Source: Roseivivax halotolerans (GTDB lineage Bacteria; Pseudomonadota; Alphaproteobacteria; Rhodobacterales; Rhodobacteraceae). From it: 64,000 nt of DNA. The stretch lies in contig NZ_FOXV01000004.1 of assembly GCF_900115815.1 (NCBI RefSeq), positions 62,001-126,000 on the forward strand, given 5' to 3'. The position numbers were made by a program, and so were the translations under genes. Shown piece by piece: positions 1 to 8,816 of the stretch. Below the pieces are notes generated by a model. It saw only the letters and a list, made by a program, of their open reading frames with translations, had not been told where the DNA came from and searched no databases. The stretch's first letter is position 1, and every line of letters begins with the position of its first letter.

Positions 1-360
1 CTTGAGAAGGCGCTGATGCAATTCGCAGAGGAAGGCGCCGCCAAGGTCTTCAAGCCGAATATCGGCTCGGGCTTCATCGTCGGCGTCGTGGGCCAGCTTC
101 AGTTCGAAGTTCTGGGCAGCCGGATCGAGCTGGAATACGGCCTGCCCGTCCGCTTCGAGCCCTCGCAATTCACGTCAGCGCGCTGGGTGCATGGCGACAA
201 GCAGGCCGTGGACAAGTTCGTCAACGCCAACAAGCAGCATATCGCGACCGACAATGACGGCGATCTGGTATACCTCACGCGCCTGCAATGGGACATCGAC
301 CGGATCGTGCGCGACTATCCCGACGTGACGCTTTCCGCGACGAAGGAGATGATGGTCTGA
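1..360 (+). CDS. prfC: Peptide chain release factor 3, C-terminal part (cut by window edge)
   Basis: The reading frame is already open at base 1 and ends with TGA at 358-360, so only the last 119 residues are present. The segment GSGFIVGVVGQLQFEVL followed by ARWVHGD is typical of the C-terminal domain of RF3, the translational GTPase that recycles RF1/RF2 from the ribosome after termination. The GTPase domain would lie to the left of the window. The next gene begins 70 bases downstream on the same strand and looks functionally unrelated. The family call is firm; completeness cannot be judged. Confidence 0.93.
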   Translation, partial: LEKALMQFAEEGAAKVFKPNIGSGFIVGVVGQLQFEVLGSRIELEYGLPVRFEPSQFTSARWVHGDKQAVDKFVNANKQHIATDNDGDLVYLTRLQWDIDRIVRDYPDVTLSATKEMMV

Positions 361-430
361 GCGCTTCGCGTCACGACCATTCCGCCGTTTGGCCTTGTTC
401 GGGCCGATTTGCTGCGCCACGCTCTTCGCG

Positions 431-2203
431 ATGAGCAAAGACACGGGCAAACGCCCCGCCTATCCCGGCGGGATCGACGCCGTGCTGACCCAGATGGAGG
501 GACGGCGCGACCCGATCACCTATGCTGAAGGCCAGGCGCTGCCGCCTGTCGACATCGACCTCGCACCGCTGAAGGCGACACGCATCAGCCCGCCAGCCGA
601 GGATCCGTCAGAGGCCCCGCCTTTCCGCTCTGCCTACCATCGCAAACGGTTCGCGCTCCGGGAGGAATTCACCGGCGCCTCGGAACTGGCCTGCCTGCAC
701 GGTCTCCTGATCGCGCATCTTCGCAAGCGATCCTGGCCGAACCATGCGCCTGCACTCTTCCGCCGGCTCTGGGCCGAAGAGGCGGAGTTCCTGCTCGCCG
801 CGCTCGATCTGCGGTGGCAGGTTTCTGCGGTCACGACCTTCGGCGATCACGGTGCAACACCAGAGGAGCGCGCCAGCGGGCTTGCCCTGTCGACCCTGTT
901 CGGCGCGATGAAGCTCTATGAGACCGAACGCCTCTATTCCGGGCGCAAGCCGGACGCGGCCTTCGCGTTGGATGACAAGGTGAAATCCAAGCTGCCGATG
1001 CAGATGGATTCCTATTCTATCCTGCATGGCGGGCTCGACGTGAACATGCTGGGGCGGCTCTGGCAGGAAGCCGAGGCCGCGCCGGTGATCCGGCCGCTCG
1101 CGCAGCATCTGATCGGCGCGCTGATCGACGACCCCGCTACGATCTTCCAGCGCCTCGCGACGATGAAGGCACGCAAACAGAAACGCGAGGACGGCGCCAA
1201 GCCCGAGAAGAAAAAGCCCGTGAACATGGCGCCAGTTCCAGCCCGCGCGGCCCGGCTGACAGCAGGCACGCTGCGCTGGGGGGTGGTCGCGACGATCAAG
1301 GCCGAAACCGAGGCCGCGCTGCGCTTTGCCGCGCATCACCTCGAACTCGGCGCGCACGCGATGCACATCTTCCTCGATGTCCCGCAGCCCGAAACCGCCG
1401 CCGCGCTGTCCCGCGATCCGCGTATCCGGGTGATCACCTGCGACACCGCCTATTGGGACGGGCTCGGCAAGCCGCGCATGGAGGCGCACCAGCTCCGCCA
1501 GGTCTGGAATGCCACGCGCACGCTTCAAACCGAGGCGGACCGGCTCGATTGGCTGGCGCATATCGACGTGGACGAGTTTCTGCTGCCGGACCGGCCCATT
1601 GCCGAGATCCTCGCCGACGTGACGCCCTCGGCCGCGCTTGCACGGATAACGCCGGTCGAGGCGCTCGCTCCGGACGACGGCTCCCTGCCCTCGGCCTTCA
1701 AGCTCACCCATGCCGCGGCAGGCACCCGCAAAGCCGAGGTTCAGGACATCTATCCGACCTTCGGAATGCACCTCTATGGCGGTTTCCTCAGTCACACGAC
1801 GGGCAAGGTCTTTGCCCGCACCGGCATCCCCGAGACGCGGTTCGGTATCCATGCGCTCAAGCATCGCGGGGCGGAAGTGACGAACAAAGTCACGCTCAGC
1901 GACGTGATTCTGGCCCATCTACACGCCCCCGACTGGCAGACATTCCTGCGTCACCTCGATTTCCGGCGCACCCGCGGATCCTATGCCAAGCAAAGCGAGC
2001 GGCCGGGCCGGCTCGGCGTTGCCGATATTCTGGGCATGTTGCAGGACGAAGACGGCGAGGCGGGCCTTCGCACCTTCTTCGACGAAATCTGCCGCGACAC
2101 GCCGGAGCTGCGCGCAAAGCTGGCCGCGCACGGCATGCTGAAGCTGCATCCGCTCGATCTCGACGGGGCGGTCGCGCGCGTCTTCCGGGGCCGCGCCGCC
2201 TGA
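431..2203 (+). CDS. Glycosyltransferase family 2-like protein with extra N-terminal domain
   Basis: This encodes 590 residues starting at MSKDTGKRPAYPGG; an in-frame ATG at 389 exists but would add a Cys-rich run unlike the rest. Residues from about 280 to the end form a Glyco_tranf_2_4-type domain: it opens with LRWGVVATIKA and carries LAHIDVDEFLLP near residue 375, the acidic D-x-D metal/nucleotide-sugar motif. The first 280 residues are a separate helical-looking region with YSILHGGLDVNMLGRLW and a Lys-rich linker (KKKPVN); I do not recognise it. Acceptor and sugar are unknown; family members act in exopolysaccharide or surface glycan synthesis. The stop overlaps the start of the next gene, which is a paralogue of the C-terminal domain. 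Confidence 0.82.
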   Translation: MSKDTGKRPAYPGGIDAVLTQMEGRRDPITYAEGQALPPVDIDLAPLKATRISPPAEDPSEAPPFRSAYHRKRFALREEFTGASELACLHGLLIAHLRKRSWPNHAPALFRRLWAEEAEFLLAALDLRWQVSAVTTFGDHGATPEERASGLALSTLFGAMKLYETERLYSGRKPDAAFALDDKVKSKLPMQMDSYSILHGGLDVNMLGRLWQEAEAAPVIRPLAQHLIGALIDDPATIFQRLATMKARKQKREDGAKPEKKKPVNMAPVPARAARLTAGTLRWGVVATIKAETEAALRFAAHHLELGAHAMHIFLDVPQPETAAALSRDPRIRVITCDTAYWDGLGKPRMEAHQLRQVWNATRTLQTEADRLDWLAHIDVDEFLLPDRPIAEILADVTPSAALARITPVEALAPDDGSLPSAFKLTHAAAGTRKAEVQDIYPTFGMHLYGGFLSHTTGKVFARTGIPETRFGIHALKHRGAEVTNKVTLSDVILAHLHAPDWQTFLRHLDFRRTRGSYAKQSERPGRLGVADILGMLQDEDGEAGLRTFFDEICRDTPELRAKLAAHGMLKLHPLDLDGAVARVFRGRAA

Positions 2204-3159
2204 TGCGCTGGGGCATTGTCGCGACGATCAAAGCCCCGCTGCCGCGTATCCTCGACTTCGCCGCATGGCATCTGGACCTCGGCGCCGAGCGGCTGTTTCT
2301 CTATCTCGACGACGGCGATTCTGAGGCTGCGCGCGTCCTTAACGCGCATCCGCAGATCAATGTGACAGAAACCGGCCCCGCCTACTGGAAGAACAAGGGC
2401 GGCCGGCCCGACATGCACCAGAACCGCCAGTGCCGGAACGCGCGGCACGCCTATAACCGCGCGGGCACGCTCGACTGGATCGCCCATATCGACGTGGACG
2501 AGTTTCTTTTGCCCGAGGGATCCGTGTCCGCCGCGCTTGCCTCTCTGCCGAAAGACGCCCTCTGCGCGCGGATGCGGCCGGCAGAGGCACTCGCGCGGGA
2601 AAGCGATACGCCTGCGCGAGATTCGATGCGTCACTTCAAGGCGTTCCATGTCGATCAGACGGCGCGGCAGGATGCGGCGCAACGCATCTTCGGCGACGCG
2701 TCCCGGCACCTCTCAGGCGGTTTTCTGAGCCATGTCGCGGGCAAGCTCTTCATCCGAACCGGCCACAAGGGCTTGCAGATCCGCATCCACAATATCCGGC
2801 TCGGCGACGTGCAGAACCCCGGTGAAGTCGCCCTGCCCGACATTCCGCTCGGCCATTTCCACGCCGAAAGCTGGGAGGCGTTTCTCGCCGCCTACAGGTT
2901 TCGCGTGACCCGGGGCTCCTACCGGGCTGAGTTGAAGCCGCAAGCGCGCGGCTCAGGGGCTCTCAAGCTGCATGATCTGTTCACTCAGATCGAGGCCGAC
3001 GAAGGCGAATCCGGGCTCCGCCGCTTCTACGATATCGTGGCATTGGCGACGCCCGACCTCCGCTCCCGGCTCGCGGCGGAGGGCCTCCTTGTCTCGCGCC
3101 GCATGGACCTGCCCGCGCTCGTTGCGCGACATTTCGGTCATGAGCGCGGTTCGCGATAG
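2203..3159 (+). CDS. Glycosyltransferase family 2-like protein (paralogue of upstream domain)
   Basis: This encodes 318 residues. The ATG overlaps the upstream TGA by one base (TGATG), implying translational coupling. The protein begins directly with MRWGIVATIKA and has LDWIAHIDVDEFLLP (D-x-D near residue 97) and HLSGGFLSHVAGKLFIRTG, each with a close counterpart in the C-terminal half of the preceding protein. It is therefore the product of a tandem duplication of the catalytic domain, without the N-terminal domain. Expected to transfer a sugar from a nucleotide donor; no signal peptide or membrane segment is visible, so it is probably cytoplasmic. The substrate cannot be inferred. Confidence 0.82.
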   Translation: MRWGIVATIKAPLPRILDFAAWHLDLGAERLFLYLDDGDSEAARVLNAHPQINVTETGPAYWKNKGGRPDMHQNRQCRNARHAYNRAGTLDWIAHIDVDEFLLPEGSVSAALASLPKDALCARMRPAEALARESDTPARDSMRHFKAFHVDQTARQDAAQRIFGDASRHLSGGFLSHVAGKLFIRTGHKGLQIRIHNIRLGDVQNPGEVALPDIPLGHFHAESWEAFLAAYRFRVTRGSYRAELKPQARGSGALKLHDLFTQIEADEGESGLRRFYDIVALATPDLRSRLAAEGLLVSRRMDLPALVARHFGHERGSR

Positions 3160-3306
3160 TCCGTATCGGCAGGTCAGATTGACGTCATCGCCCCTTTTCG
3201 CTAGAGAGCGGCACGCTTGCCGGCGCGCTGCCGGCCCCGACCCCTTGCGCGGGGTTATCTTACGCAGACGCACGGGCCAGGATGTGTCCGTGAACACCGG
3301 ATACAC

Positions 3307-4797
3307 ATGACCAAATTTGCAGATCTGAACCTCAGCCCGAAAGTGCTGAAAGCCATCGAAGAAGCGGGCTACGAGACGCCCACCCCGATCCAGGCGGGGG
3401 CCATTCCCCACGCGCTCGAGGGCCGGGACGTGCTCGGCATCGCGCAGACCGGAACGGGCAAGACGGCCAGCTTCACGCTGCCGATGATCACCAAGCTCGC
3501 CCGCGGTCGCGCCCGCGCCCGGATGCCGCGCAGCCTCGTGCTCGCGCCCACGCGCGAGCTTGCCGCCCAGGTGGCCGAGAATTTCGACACCTATTCCAAG
3601 CATGTGAAGCTCACCAAGGCGCTGCTGATCGGCGGCGTCAGCTTTGCCGAGCAGGACAAACTCATCGACAAGGGCGTGGACGTGCTGATCGCGACGCCCG
3701 GTCGCCTGCTCGATCATTTCGAGCGTGGCAAGCTGCTGCTGACCGGCATCGAGATCATGGTCGTCGACGAAGCCGACCGGATGCTCGACATGGGCTTCAT
3801 TCCCGATATCGAGCGTATCTTCTCGCTCACGCCCTTCACCCGGCAGACCTTGTTCTTCTCGGCCACGATGGCCCCGGAGATCGAGCGGATCACCAACACG
3901 TTCCTCGCCGCACCGGCACGGATCGAGGTTGCCCGGCAGGCCACCGCCTCCGAGACGATCGAGCAGGGCGTCTTGATGCTGAAATCCTCGCGCCGCGACC
4001 GCGCCGATAGCGACAAACGCCGGGCGCTGCGGGCCCTGATCGATGCCGAGGGCGAGAAGCTGACCAACGCCATCGTCTTCTGCAATCGCAAGGTCGACGT
4101 GGATATCGTTTCGAAATCGCTCAAGAAATATGGCTATGACGCGGCCCCGATCCACGGCGATCTGGACCAGTCGGTGCGGACGCGGACGCTTGAAGGGTTC
4201 CGCGCGGGATCGCTCAAGATCCTGGTGGCATCTGACGTGGCCGCGCGCGGCCTCGACGTGCCGTCGGTCAGCCACGTCTTCAACTTCGACGTTCCGGGCC
4301 ATGCCGAGGACTACGTTCACCGGATCGGCCGGACGGGTCGCGCAGGCCGTGAAGGCAAGGCGATGACGCTCTGCATTCCGCGCGACGAGAAGAACCTCGA
4401 AGACGTGGAGCGCCTGATCGACAAGCCGATCCCGCGCCTCGACAACCCGCTCGGTGACACCGCGCCCGAAACCAGCGCAGAGGCCGAAGGCGACGAGAGC
4501 AATCAAAAGCCGCGCAAATCCCGGTCCCGCTCGCGCTCGCGCAGCAAGACGCCTCAAGCGAGCGACGCCGCGACGGATGCGCCGAAAGAGGTCCAGTCCG
4601 AACAACAGGACGAGACCTCCGAGCAGAAGTCCGAAGCCAAGCCCGAGCCGAAATCCGACGACAAGTCGCAGCGCGGCAAGTCTTCGCGCGGCGGACGCGG
4701 CGGGCAGCGCGGCGGCAAGCAGGATGACGTCGTCGGTATGGGCGATCACATGCCCACCTTCATCGCCAAGAGCCTCGACGAACGCAAAGTCGGCTGA
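3307..4797 (+). CDS. rhlE: DEAD-box ATP-dependent RNA helicase, RhlE type
   Basis: This encodes 496 residues. All helicase motifs are present in order: an N-terminal F-x-x-LNLS Q-motif region with TPIQAGAIP, AQTGTGKT (Walker A), PTRELA, TPGRLLDH, DEAD, SAT, and HRIGRTGRAG. From about residue 389 the protein is a low-complexity basic/acidic tail that includes a run of Ser-Arg dipeptides and ends in a Gly/Arg-rich patch (RGGRGGQRGG), typical RNA-binding extensions of RhlE/CsdA helicases. It would unwind short RNA duplexes in ribosome assembly or mRNA turnover. The ATG at 3307 is chosen because the fold starts there; no strong ribosome binding site precedes it, and TGTGTCCG/CGGATACACA just before it can pair imperfectly. 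Confidence 0.93.
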   Translation: MTKFADLNLSPKVLKAIEEAGYETPTPIQAGAIPHALEGRDVLGIAQTGTGKTASFTLPMITKLARGRARARMPRSLVLAPTRELAAQVAENFDTYSKHVKLTKALLIGGVSFAEQDKLIDKGVDVLIATPGRLLDHFERGKLLLTGIEIMVVDEADRMLDMGFIPDIERIFSLTPFTRQTLFFSATMAPEIERITNTFLAAPARIEVARQATASETIEQGVLMLKSSRRDRADSDKRRALRALIDAEGEKLTNAIVFCNRKVDVDIVSKSLKKYGYDAAPIHGDLDQSVRTRTLEGFRAGSLKILVASDVAARGLDVPSVSHVFNFDVPGHAEDYVHRIGRTGRAGREGKAMTLCIPRDEKNLEDVERLIDKPIPRLDNPLGDTAPETSAEAEGDESNQKPRKSRSRSRSRSKTPQASDAATDAPKEVQSEQQDETSEQKSEAKPEPKSDDKSQRGKSSRGGRGGQRGGKQDDVVGMGDHMPTFIAKSLDERKVG

Positions 4798-4892
4798 GCG
4801 CGGTTACGCCGATGTGACCGGGCACGGGATGCAAGTTCCGCTGCCTGGGATATCCTCTGGTCCCACAGGCCAATGAAAATGAGGATAATCCC

Positions 4893-5597
4893 ATGTTTCG
4901 CACCGCTTCGGCGGCCCTTGCCGCGTCGCTTTTCGCCGCTCCAGCGCTTGCGCAGGAGTGCACCGCGACGGTCAATGCCAGCGAAATCGTCATCAACACC
5001 GAAGAGCTTGGCGAGGATCGCTCCAGCCCCGGCATCCGCGAGAGGCTGGTCGACTGGCCGTCCAGACGCTGGGACCGCGCGCGCGGCCGCCCGCCGGAAT
5101 GCGACAGCCAGACGATCATCACCTATCTCGCCGACCAGGTGCCCGCGCAGGACGTGAACGGCTATTGCCTGTCGGAGCTAGAAGAGACCGGCTACATCCT
5201 TGTGCCCGGCGCGCGCAATTACCGCGGCCGCTGCACGGAGACCGCCTGCCAGAAGGTCAATGCCGCCGCGGATGCGACCGTCAGCACGACAGCCGCGCTC
5301 GCTTCGGCGGTGCAGCGCAAATCTGGCGAGACGAAAGAGCGGCTCGACGGGGTCGTCCACGGCTCGGGCGCCCTGATCCTGTCAGGGTCGCGAGATCTGG
5401 TGCTGGGCGCGCTCGGCAGCGCGGGCACGGCGGCCCTTGGCACGGTTGGCGCACCGGTCGCCGCCGTCGGCGCGGGGGTCACGCTCGTCGGCGTGGGCGG
5501 CGCGCTGTATTATTGCTCGGGCTCCGAGGGGCCGGACCTGCCGCCGCTTGACGGACAGTTCCAGAACCCCGAGGACCGCGACCCCTCGCTTCAGTGA
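4893..5597 (+). CDS. Secreted protein of unknown function
   Basis: This encodes 234 residues, preceded by GAGGA 8 bases before the ATG. A Sec signal peptide is evident (MFRTASAALAASLFAAPALAQ). The mature part has scattered cysteines (ECTATV, PPECDSQ, GYCLSEL, RCTETAC, YYCSGS), compatible with disulfides in the periplasm. Around residues 165-205 lies a long Gly/Ala/Val-rich hydrophobic stretch that could be a membrane segment or hairpin. The tail is Pro/acidic. I do not recognise the family. Its stop codon abuts the stop of rnj, which converges on it with no spacer. Confidence 0.7.
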   Translation: MFRTASAALAASLFAAPALAQECTATVNASEIVINTEELGEDRSSPGIRERLVDWPSRRWDRARGRPPECDSQTIITYLADQVPAQDVNGYCLSELEETGYILVPGARNYRGRCTETACQKVNAAADATVSTTAALASAVQRKSGETKERLDGVVHGSGALILSGSRDLVLGALGSAGTAALGTVGAPVAAVGAGVTLVGVGGALYYCSGSEGPDLPPLDGQFQNPEDRDPSLQ

Positions 5598-7259
5598 TCA
5601 GCTGAGCCGGGAGATGACGACTGTCACTTCCGGCTTCTTGCCGATTTCGTTCTGCGCGGCGTTCCGCACCGTGCGGCGCAGCCCCTCTTCCAATGCGTCG
5701 TCATCGGCGAGCACCTTGGGCTTGGCGCGTTCGACGAACTGCGCGAGCTCTTCCTCCAGCGCCGCGTCAAGCGGCTGCTGGCTGCGTCCCGTCTCGGCCA
5801 GACCCATCGGGTCGACCCAGGGCTCGCCCAGAGGCTCGTTGTCCTCATCAAGAACCAGCGTCACCGTGACATGGCCGTTCAGCGCCATGCGGATCCGGTC
5901 GCGCACCACACCGTCGAGCGCACCGACCTGCACGGAGCCGTCGAGATAGACGCGGCCTGTCTCCACGTAGTCGCAGGGTTTCCCGGTCGTCAGGTCGATC
6001 ATCGTCCCGTTGGGCGCGACAACGCCGCGCCGCCCGTGCTGCGCGGCCAGGTTGGCGTGGGTCCGCAAATGGCGATGCTCGCCATGCATCGGCACGACCA
6101 GCTTCGGATCGGTCAGCTGGTGCATCGCGATCAGGTCCGGCCGGTTGGCGTGACCCGAGACATGATACTTGCCCGAGGAATCGTCGACCACATCGACACC
6201 GCGCTCGGAGAGCTGATTCATGATGCGGATGACGCCCTTCTCGTTGCCCGGAATGGTCTTGGAGGAGAACAGGAACAGATCGCCGTCCTTGAGCTCGATC
6301 CCGAAATGCTTGCCGCGCGCCAGCTGAGCGGAGGCCGCGCGGCGCTCCCCCTGGCTGCCGGTGACGATGAGCATCAGATTCTCGCGCGGAATGTCGCCCG
6401 CTGCCTCGATGGGCTCGGTCGAGGGAAAGCCGGTCAGAACGCCCGTCTCCTTGGCGGCCTCGACCATGCGCTGCATCGCGCGGCCCATGAGGACGATCGT
6501 TCGCCCTGCCCGGACACCCGCCTCGGCCAGCGTTTTGAGGCGCGCGACGTTCGAGGCGAAGGTCGTGGCGACAACCATGCCCTTGGCGTCCAGAAGCAGT
6601 TTCTCGATCTCGGGCCCGACCGTGGCTTCGGACCGGCCTTCATGCTCGGAGAAGACGTTGGTCGAATCGCAGACGAGCGCGGTCACGCCGTTCTTGCCGA
6701 TCTCTTCCCAGATGCTGCGCTCGAACGGCTCTCCGACGACGGGCGTCACGTCGATCTTGAAATCGCCCGTATGCACGACGCGGCCGAGATCGGTATCGAT
6801 CACCATGCCGGAGCTTTCGGGGATCGAATGCGAGATCGGCGCGAAGCCAACGCTGAACGGCCCGACCTGCTGCGTCGCGGGCCAAGGCTCCTGCGTGCGG
6901 ACGATCTCGGGGGAAAGGCCGCGCTCGTCGAATTTCCGCCGGGCGATATTGGCGGTGAAGGCACGGGCATAAACGGGCGCGCCAAGCTCTTCCCAGAAAT
7001 GCGCGACCGCGCCCACGTGGTCCTCGTGGGCGTGGGTCACGAAGATCGCCTCGATCCGGTCGCGCCGCGCCTTGAGCCAGCTGACGTCGGGGAAAATGAG
7101 ATCGACGCCGGGCGTCGTGTCCATGTCGGGGAAGGTCACGCCCATATCGACGACGATCAGCCGCTCCTTGTCGGGCGCGCCGTAGCCATAGACGTAACAG
7201 TTCATGCCGATTTCGCCCGCCCCGCCCAAGGGCAGGTAGATCAGTCGGTTGGCGCTCAT
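5598..7259 (-). CDS. rnj: Ribonuclease J
   Basis: This encodes 553 residues, the usual length for the family. It is a metallo-beta-lactamase/beta-CASP nuclease: HAHEDH at residues 76-81 is the zinc-binding signature, followed by HTGDFKIDVTP, the beta-CASP region with TGSQGERRAA, and the SGHANRPDL/PMHGEHRH motifs. RNase J provides 5'-to-3' exonuclease and endonuclease activity in RNA maturation and decay. Its start overlaps the coaX stop by four bases (ATGA), so it is the last gene of the trmB-birA-coaX-rnj chain and is probably translationally coupled. It ends flush against the convergent secreted protein gene. Confidence 0.96.
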   Translation of the reverse strand: MSANRLIYLPLGGAGEIGMNCYVYGYGAPDKERLIVVDMGVTFPDMDTTPGVDLIFPDVSWLKARRDRIEAIFVTHAHEDHVGAVAHFWEELGAPVYARAFTANIARRKFDERGLSPEIVRTQEPWPATQQVGPFSVGFAPISHSIPESSGMVIDTDLGRVVHTGDFKIDVTPVVGEPFERSIWEEIGKNGVTALVCDSTNVFSEHEGRSEATVGPEIEKLLLDAKGMVVATTFASNVARLKTLAEAGVRAGRTIVLMGRAMQRMVEAAKETGVLTGFPSTEPIEAAGDIPRENLMLIVTGSQGERRAASAQLARGKHFGIELKDGDLFLFSSKTIPGNEKGVIRIMNQLSERGVDVVDDSSGKYHVSGHANRPDLIAMHQLTDPKLVVPMHGEHRHLRTHANLAAQHGRRGVVAPNGTMIDLTTGKPCDYVETGRVYLDGSVQVGALDGVVRDRIRMALNGHVTVTLVLDEDNEPLGEPWVDPMGLAETGRSQQPLDAALEEELAQFVERAKPKVLADDDALEEGLRRTVRNAAQNEIGKKPEVTVVISRLS

Positions 7260-8038
7260 CGGATGTTTCCTTCGGTCTTGTTGTGATTGTGGATGACGGT
7301 CAAACCGTGCATCGTGAGTTCGTCTTTCCAGTCGTCAAATAGGTCTTCGGCCTGCTGGAACAAAGGCGCGAGCCCTCCGGTGGCAATGATCTTCATGGGC
7401 CGGTCCCGCTCTGCCTTGATGCGGGCGCAGACCTCGCGGATGACGCCGACATAGCCCCAGAAGATGCCCGACTGCATGCAGGCGACCGTGTTCGTGCCCA
7501 CGACCCGCTGCGGACGGGAGATATCCACATGCGGAAGCGCCGCCGCCGCCTCGTGGAGCGCCTGGAGCGACAGGTTCACCCCCGGCGCGATGACCCCGCC
7601 GACATAGGCACCATCGGTATCGACCACGTCGAAGGTCGTGGCGGTGCCGAAATCCACGACGATGAGATCACCGCCGTAAAGGTCGTGCCCCGCGACGGTA
7701 TTGACCAAACGGTCGGGGCCGACCTGCGTTCCCGCATCGACGCGGACATCGATGGGCATCAGGCAATCGGGCCGCCCGACGACAATCGGACGGGTGTTGA
7801 AATAGCGATCCGCAAGGACACGCAGGTTGAAGACGACACGCGGCACCGTCGAGGAGACGATCATGTCGGTGATCTCGGCCTCGATGTTCTGAAGCTTCAT
7901 CAACGTGGAAAGCCAGACGTAATACTGGTCCGCCGTGCGCTGATGTTCGGTCGAGGTCCGCCAGGTCGCCAGGAATTCCGTCCCGTCCCAGATCGAGAAG
8001 ACCGTGTTGGTGTTGCCGCAATCGATTGCGAGAAGCAT
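7256..8038 (-). CDS. coaX: Type III pantothenate kinase
   Basis: This encodes 260 residues from MLLAIDCGNTNT, the phosphate-binding motif that begins CoaX proteins; an upstream in-frame ATG would add an unlikely Arg-rich leader overlapping birA. GPDRL and VVDFGTATTFD are the other hallmarks of the ASKHA-fold type III enzyme. It phosphorylates pantothenate in the first step of coenzyme A synthesis. The final residues (HNHNKTEGNIR) overlap rnj by four bases. It sits 22 bases after birA on the same strand. Confidence 0.95.
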   Translation of the reverse strand: MLLAIDCGNTNTVFSIWDGTEFLATWRTSTEHQRTADQYYVWLSTLMKLQNIEAEITDMIVSSTVPRVVFNLRVLADRYFNTRPIVVGRPDCLMPIDVRVDAGTQVGPDRLVNTVAGHDLYGGDLIVVDFGTATTFDVVDTDGAYVGGVIAPGVNLSLQALHEAAAALPHVDISRPQRVVGTNTVACMQSGIFWGYVGVIREVCARIKAERDRPMKIIATGGLAPLFQQAEDLFDDWKDELTMHGLTVIHNHNKTEGNIR

Positions 8039-8060
8039 GGTGCGCCGCCTCCGTTGAGGG

Positions 8061-8816
8061 TCAGAAGAAGACATCGGCGGCGGCGATGGAAACGCGGCCT
8101 TCCGGCGTCTTTAGGACAAGATTGCCGCGCGCGTCCACCGTCTCGAAGGTGCCGCGCGTCTCCGTGCTGCCGGTCCGCGCGGTGATGACCTCTCCAAGAC
8201 GCGCCGCGCGCGAGAGCCAGGCCTCGCGGATCGGCGCGAAGCCGTAGGTCTTGAGGCTGGTTTCATGACGCGCGAAGTCCGCCGCCAAATGGTCTAGGAA
8301 CGTCTCCGGCGTGGGGTCCGCGCCTGTCTCGGGAAGCAGAGCCACGGGCCGCACCGCGCCGTCCTCGACCTCGCTCGCATCGGGCGCCGCGATGAGGTTC
8401 ACGCCGATCCCGATCGCAAGGTGATCGACCCGCGCGACATTCCCGAGAGTTTCCAGCAGGATACCCGCCAGCTTGCCGCCGTTCAGAAGCACGTCGTTCG
8501 GCCATTTCAGCGCGAAGGGCTCGACCCTGCCCGTCAGCCGCACGCAGGTATCGAAAAGCGCCAGCGCCGCCACGAAAGAACGCAGCGCGACAAGCTCCGG
8601 CGGCTCGGACGGCATCAGCAGAAGCGTTGCGGAGAAATTTCCCTCGGGCACGCGCCAGGCCCGTCCCCGCCTCCCCCGTGCGGCGGTTTGGCGATGCGCC
8701 ATGATCCAGATCGGCCCGCTTGACGTTCGTGCTTGCCGCGCGGCCTCGGCATTGGTGCTGTCGACCTCGTCAAGGATCAGCCGCGCGTATCCCTCGGGCC
8801 AGGAGATCGCGCTCAC
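8061..8816 (-). CDS. birA: Biotin--[acetyl-CoA-carboxylase] ligase
   Basis: This encodes 251 residues from a GTG codon whose GTGA overlaps the trmB stop; that overlap decides the start over upstream in-frame codons. Motifs are DEVDSTNAEA, AARGRRGRAW (biotinyl-AMP loop), LKWPNDVLLNGGKLAGILLE and GIGVNLI. It attaches biotin to the carboxyl-carrier subunit of carboxylases. There is no N-terminal helix-turn-helix, so it is the class I, non-repressor form. It is the second gene of the trmB-birA-coaX-rnj chain. Confidence 0.94.
   Translation of the reverse strand: MSAISWPEGYARLILDEVDSTNAEAARQARTSSGPIWIMAHRQTAARGRRGRAWRVPEGNFSATLLLMPSEPPELVALRSFVAALALFDTCVRLTGRVEPFALKWPNDVLLNGGKLAGILLETLGNVARVDHLAIGIGVNLIAAPDASEVEDGAVRPVALLPETGADPTPETFLDHLAADFARHETSLKTYGFAPIREAWLSRAARLGEVITARTGSTETRGTFETVDARGNLVLKTPEGRVSIAAADVFF

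Noticed and set aside
4521-4546. Ser-Arg dipeptide run in the helicase tail, considered as a frameshift artefact
   Set aside because: The frame continues into the Gly/Arg patch and the normal C-terminus; basic low-complexity tails are normal for RhlE helicases.
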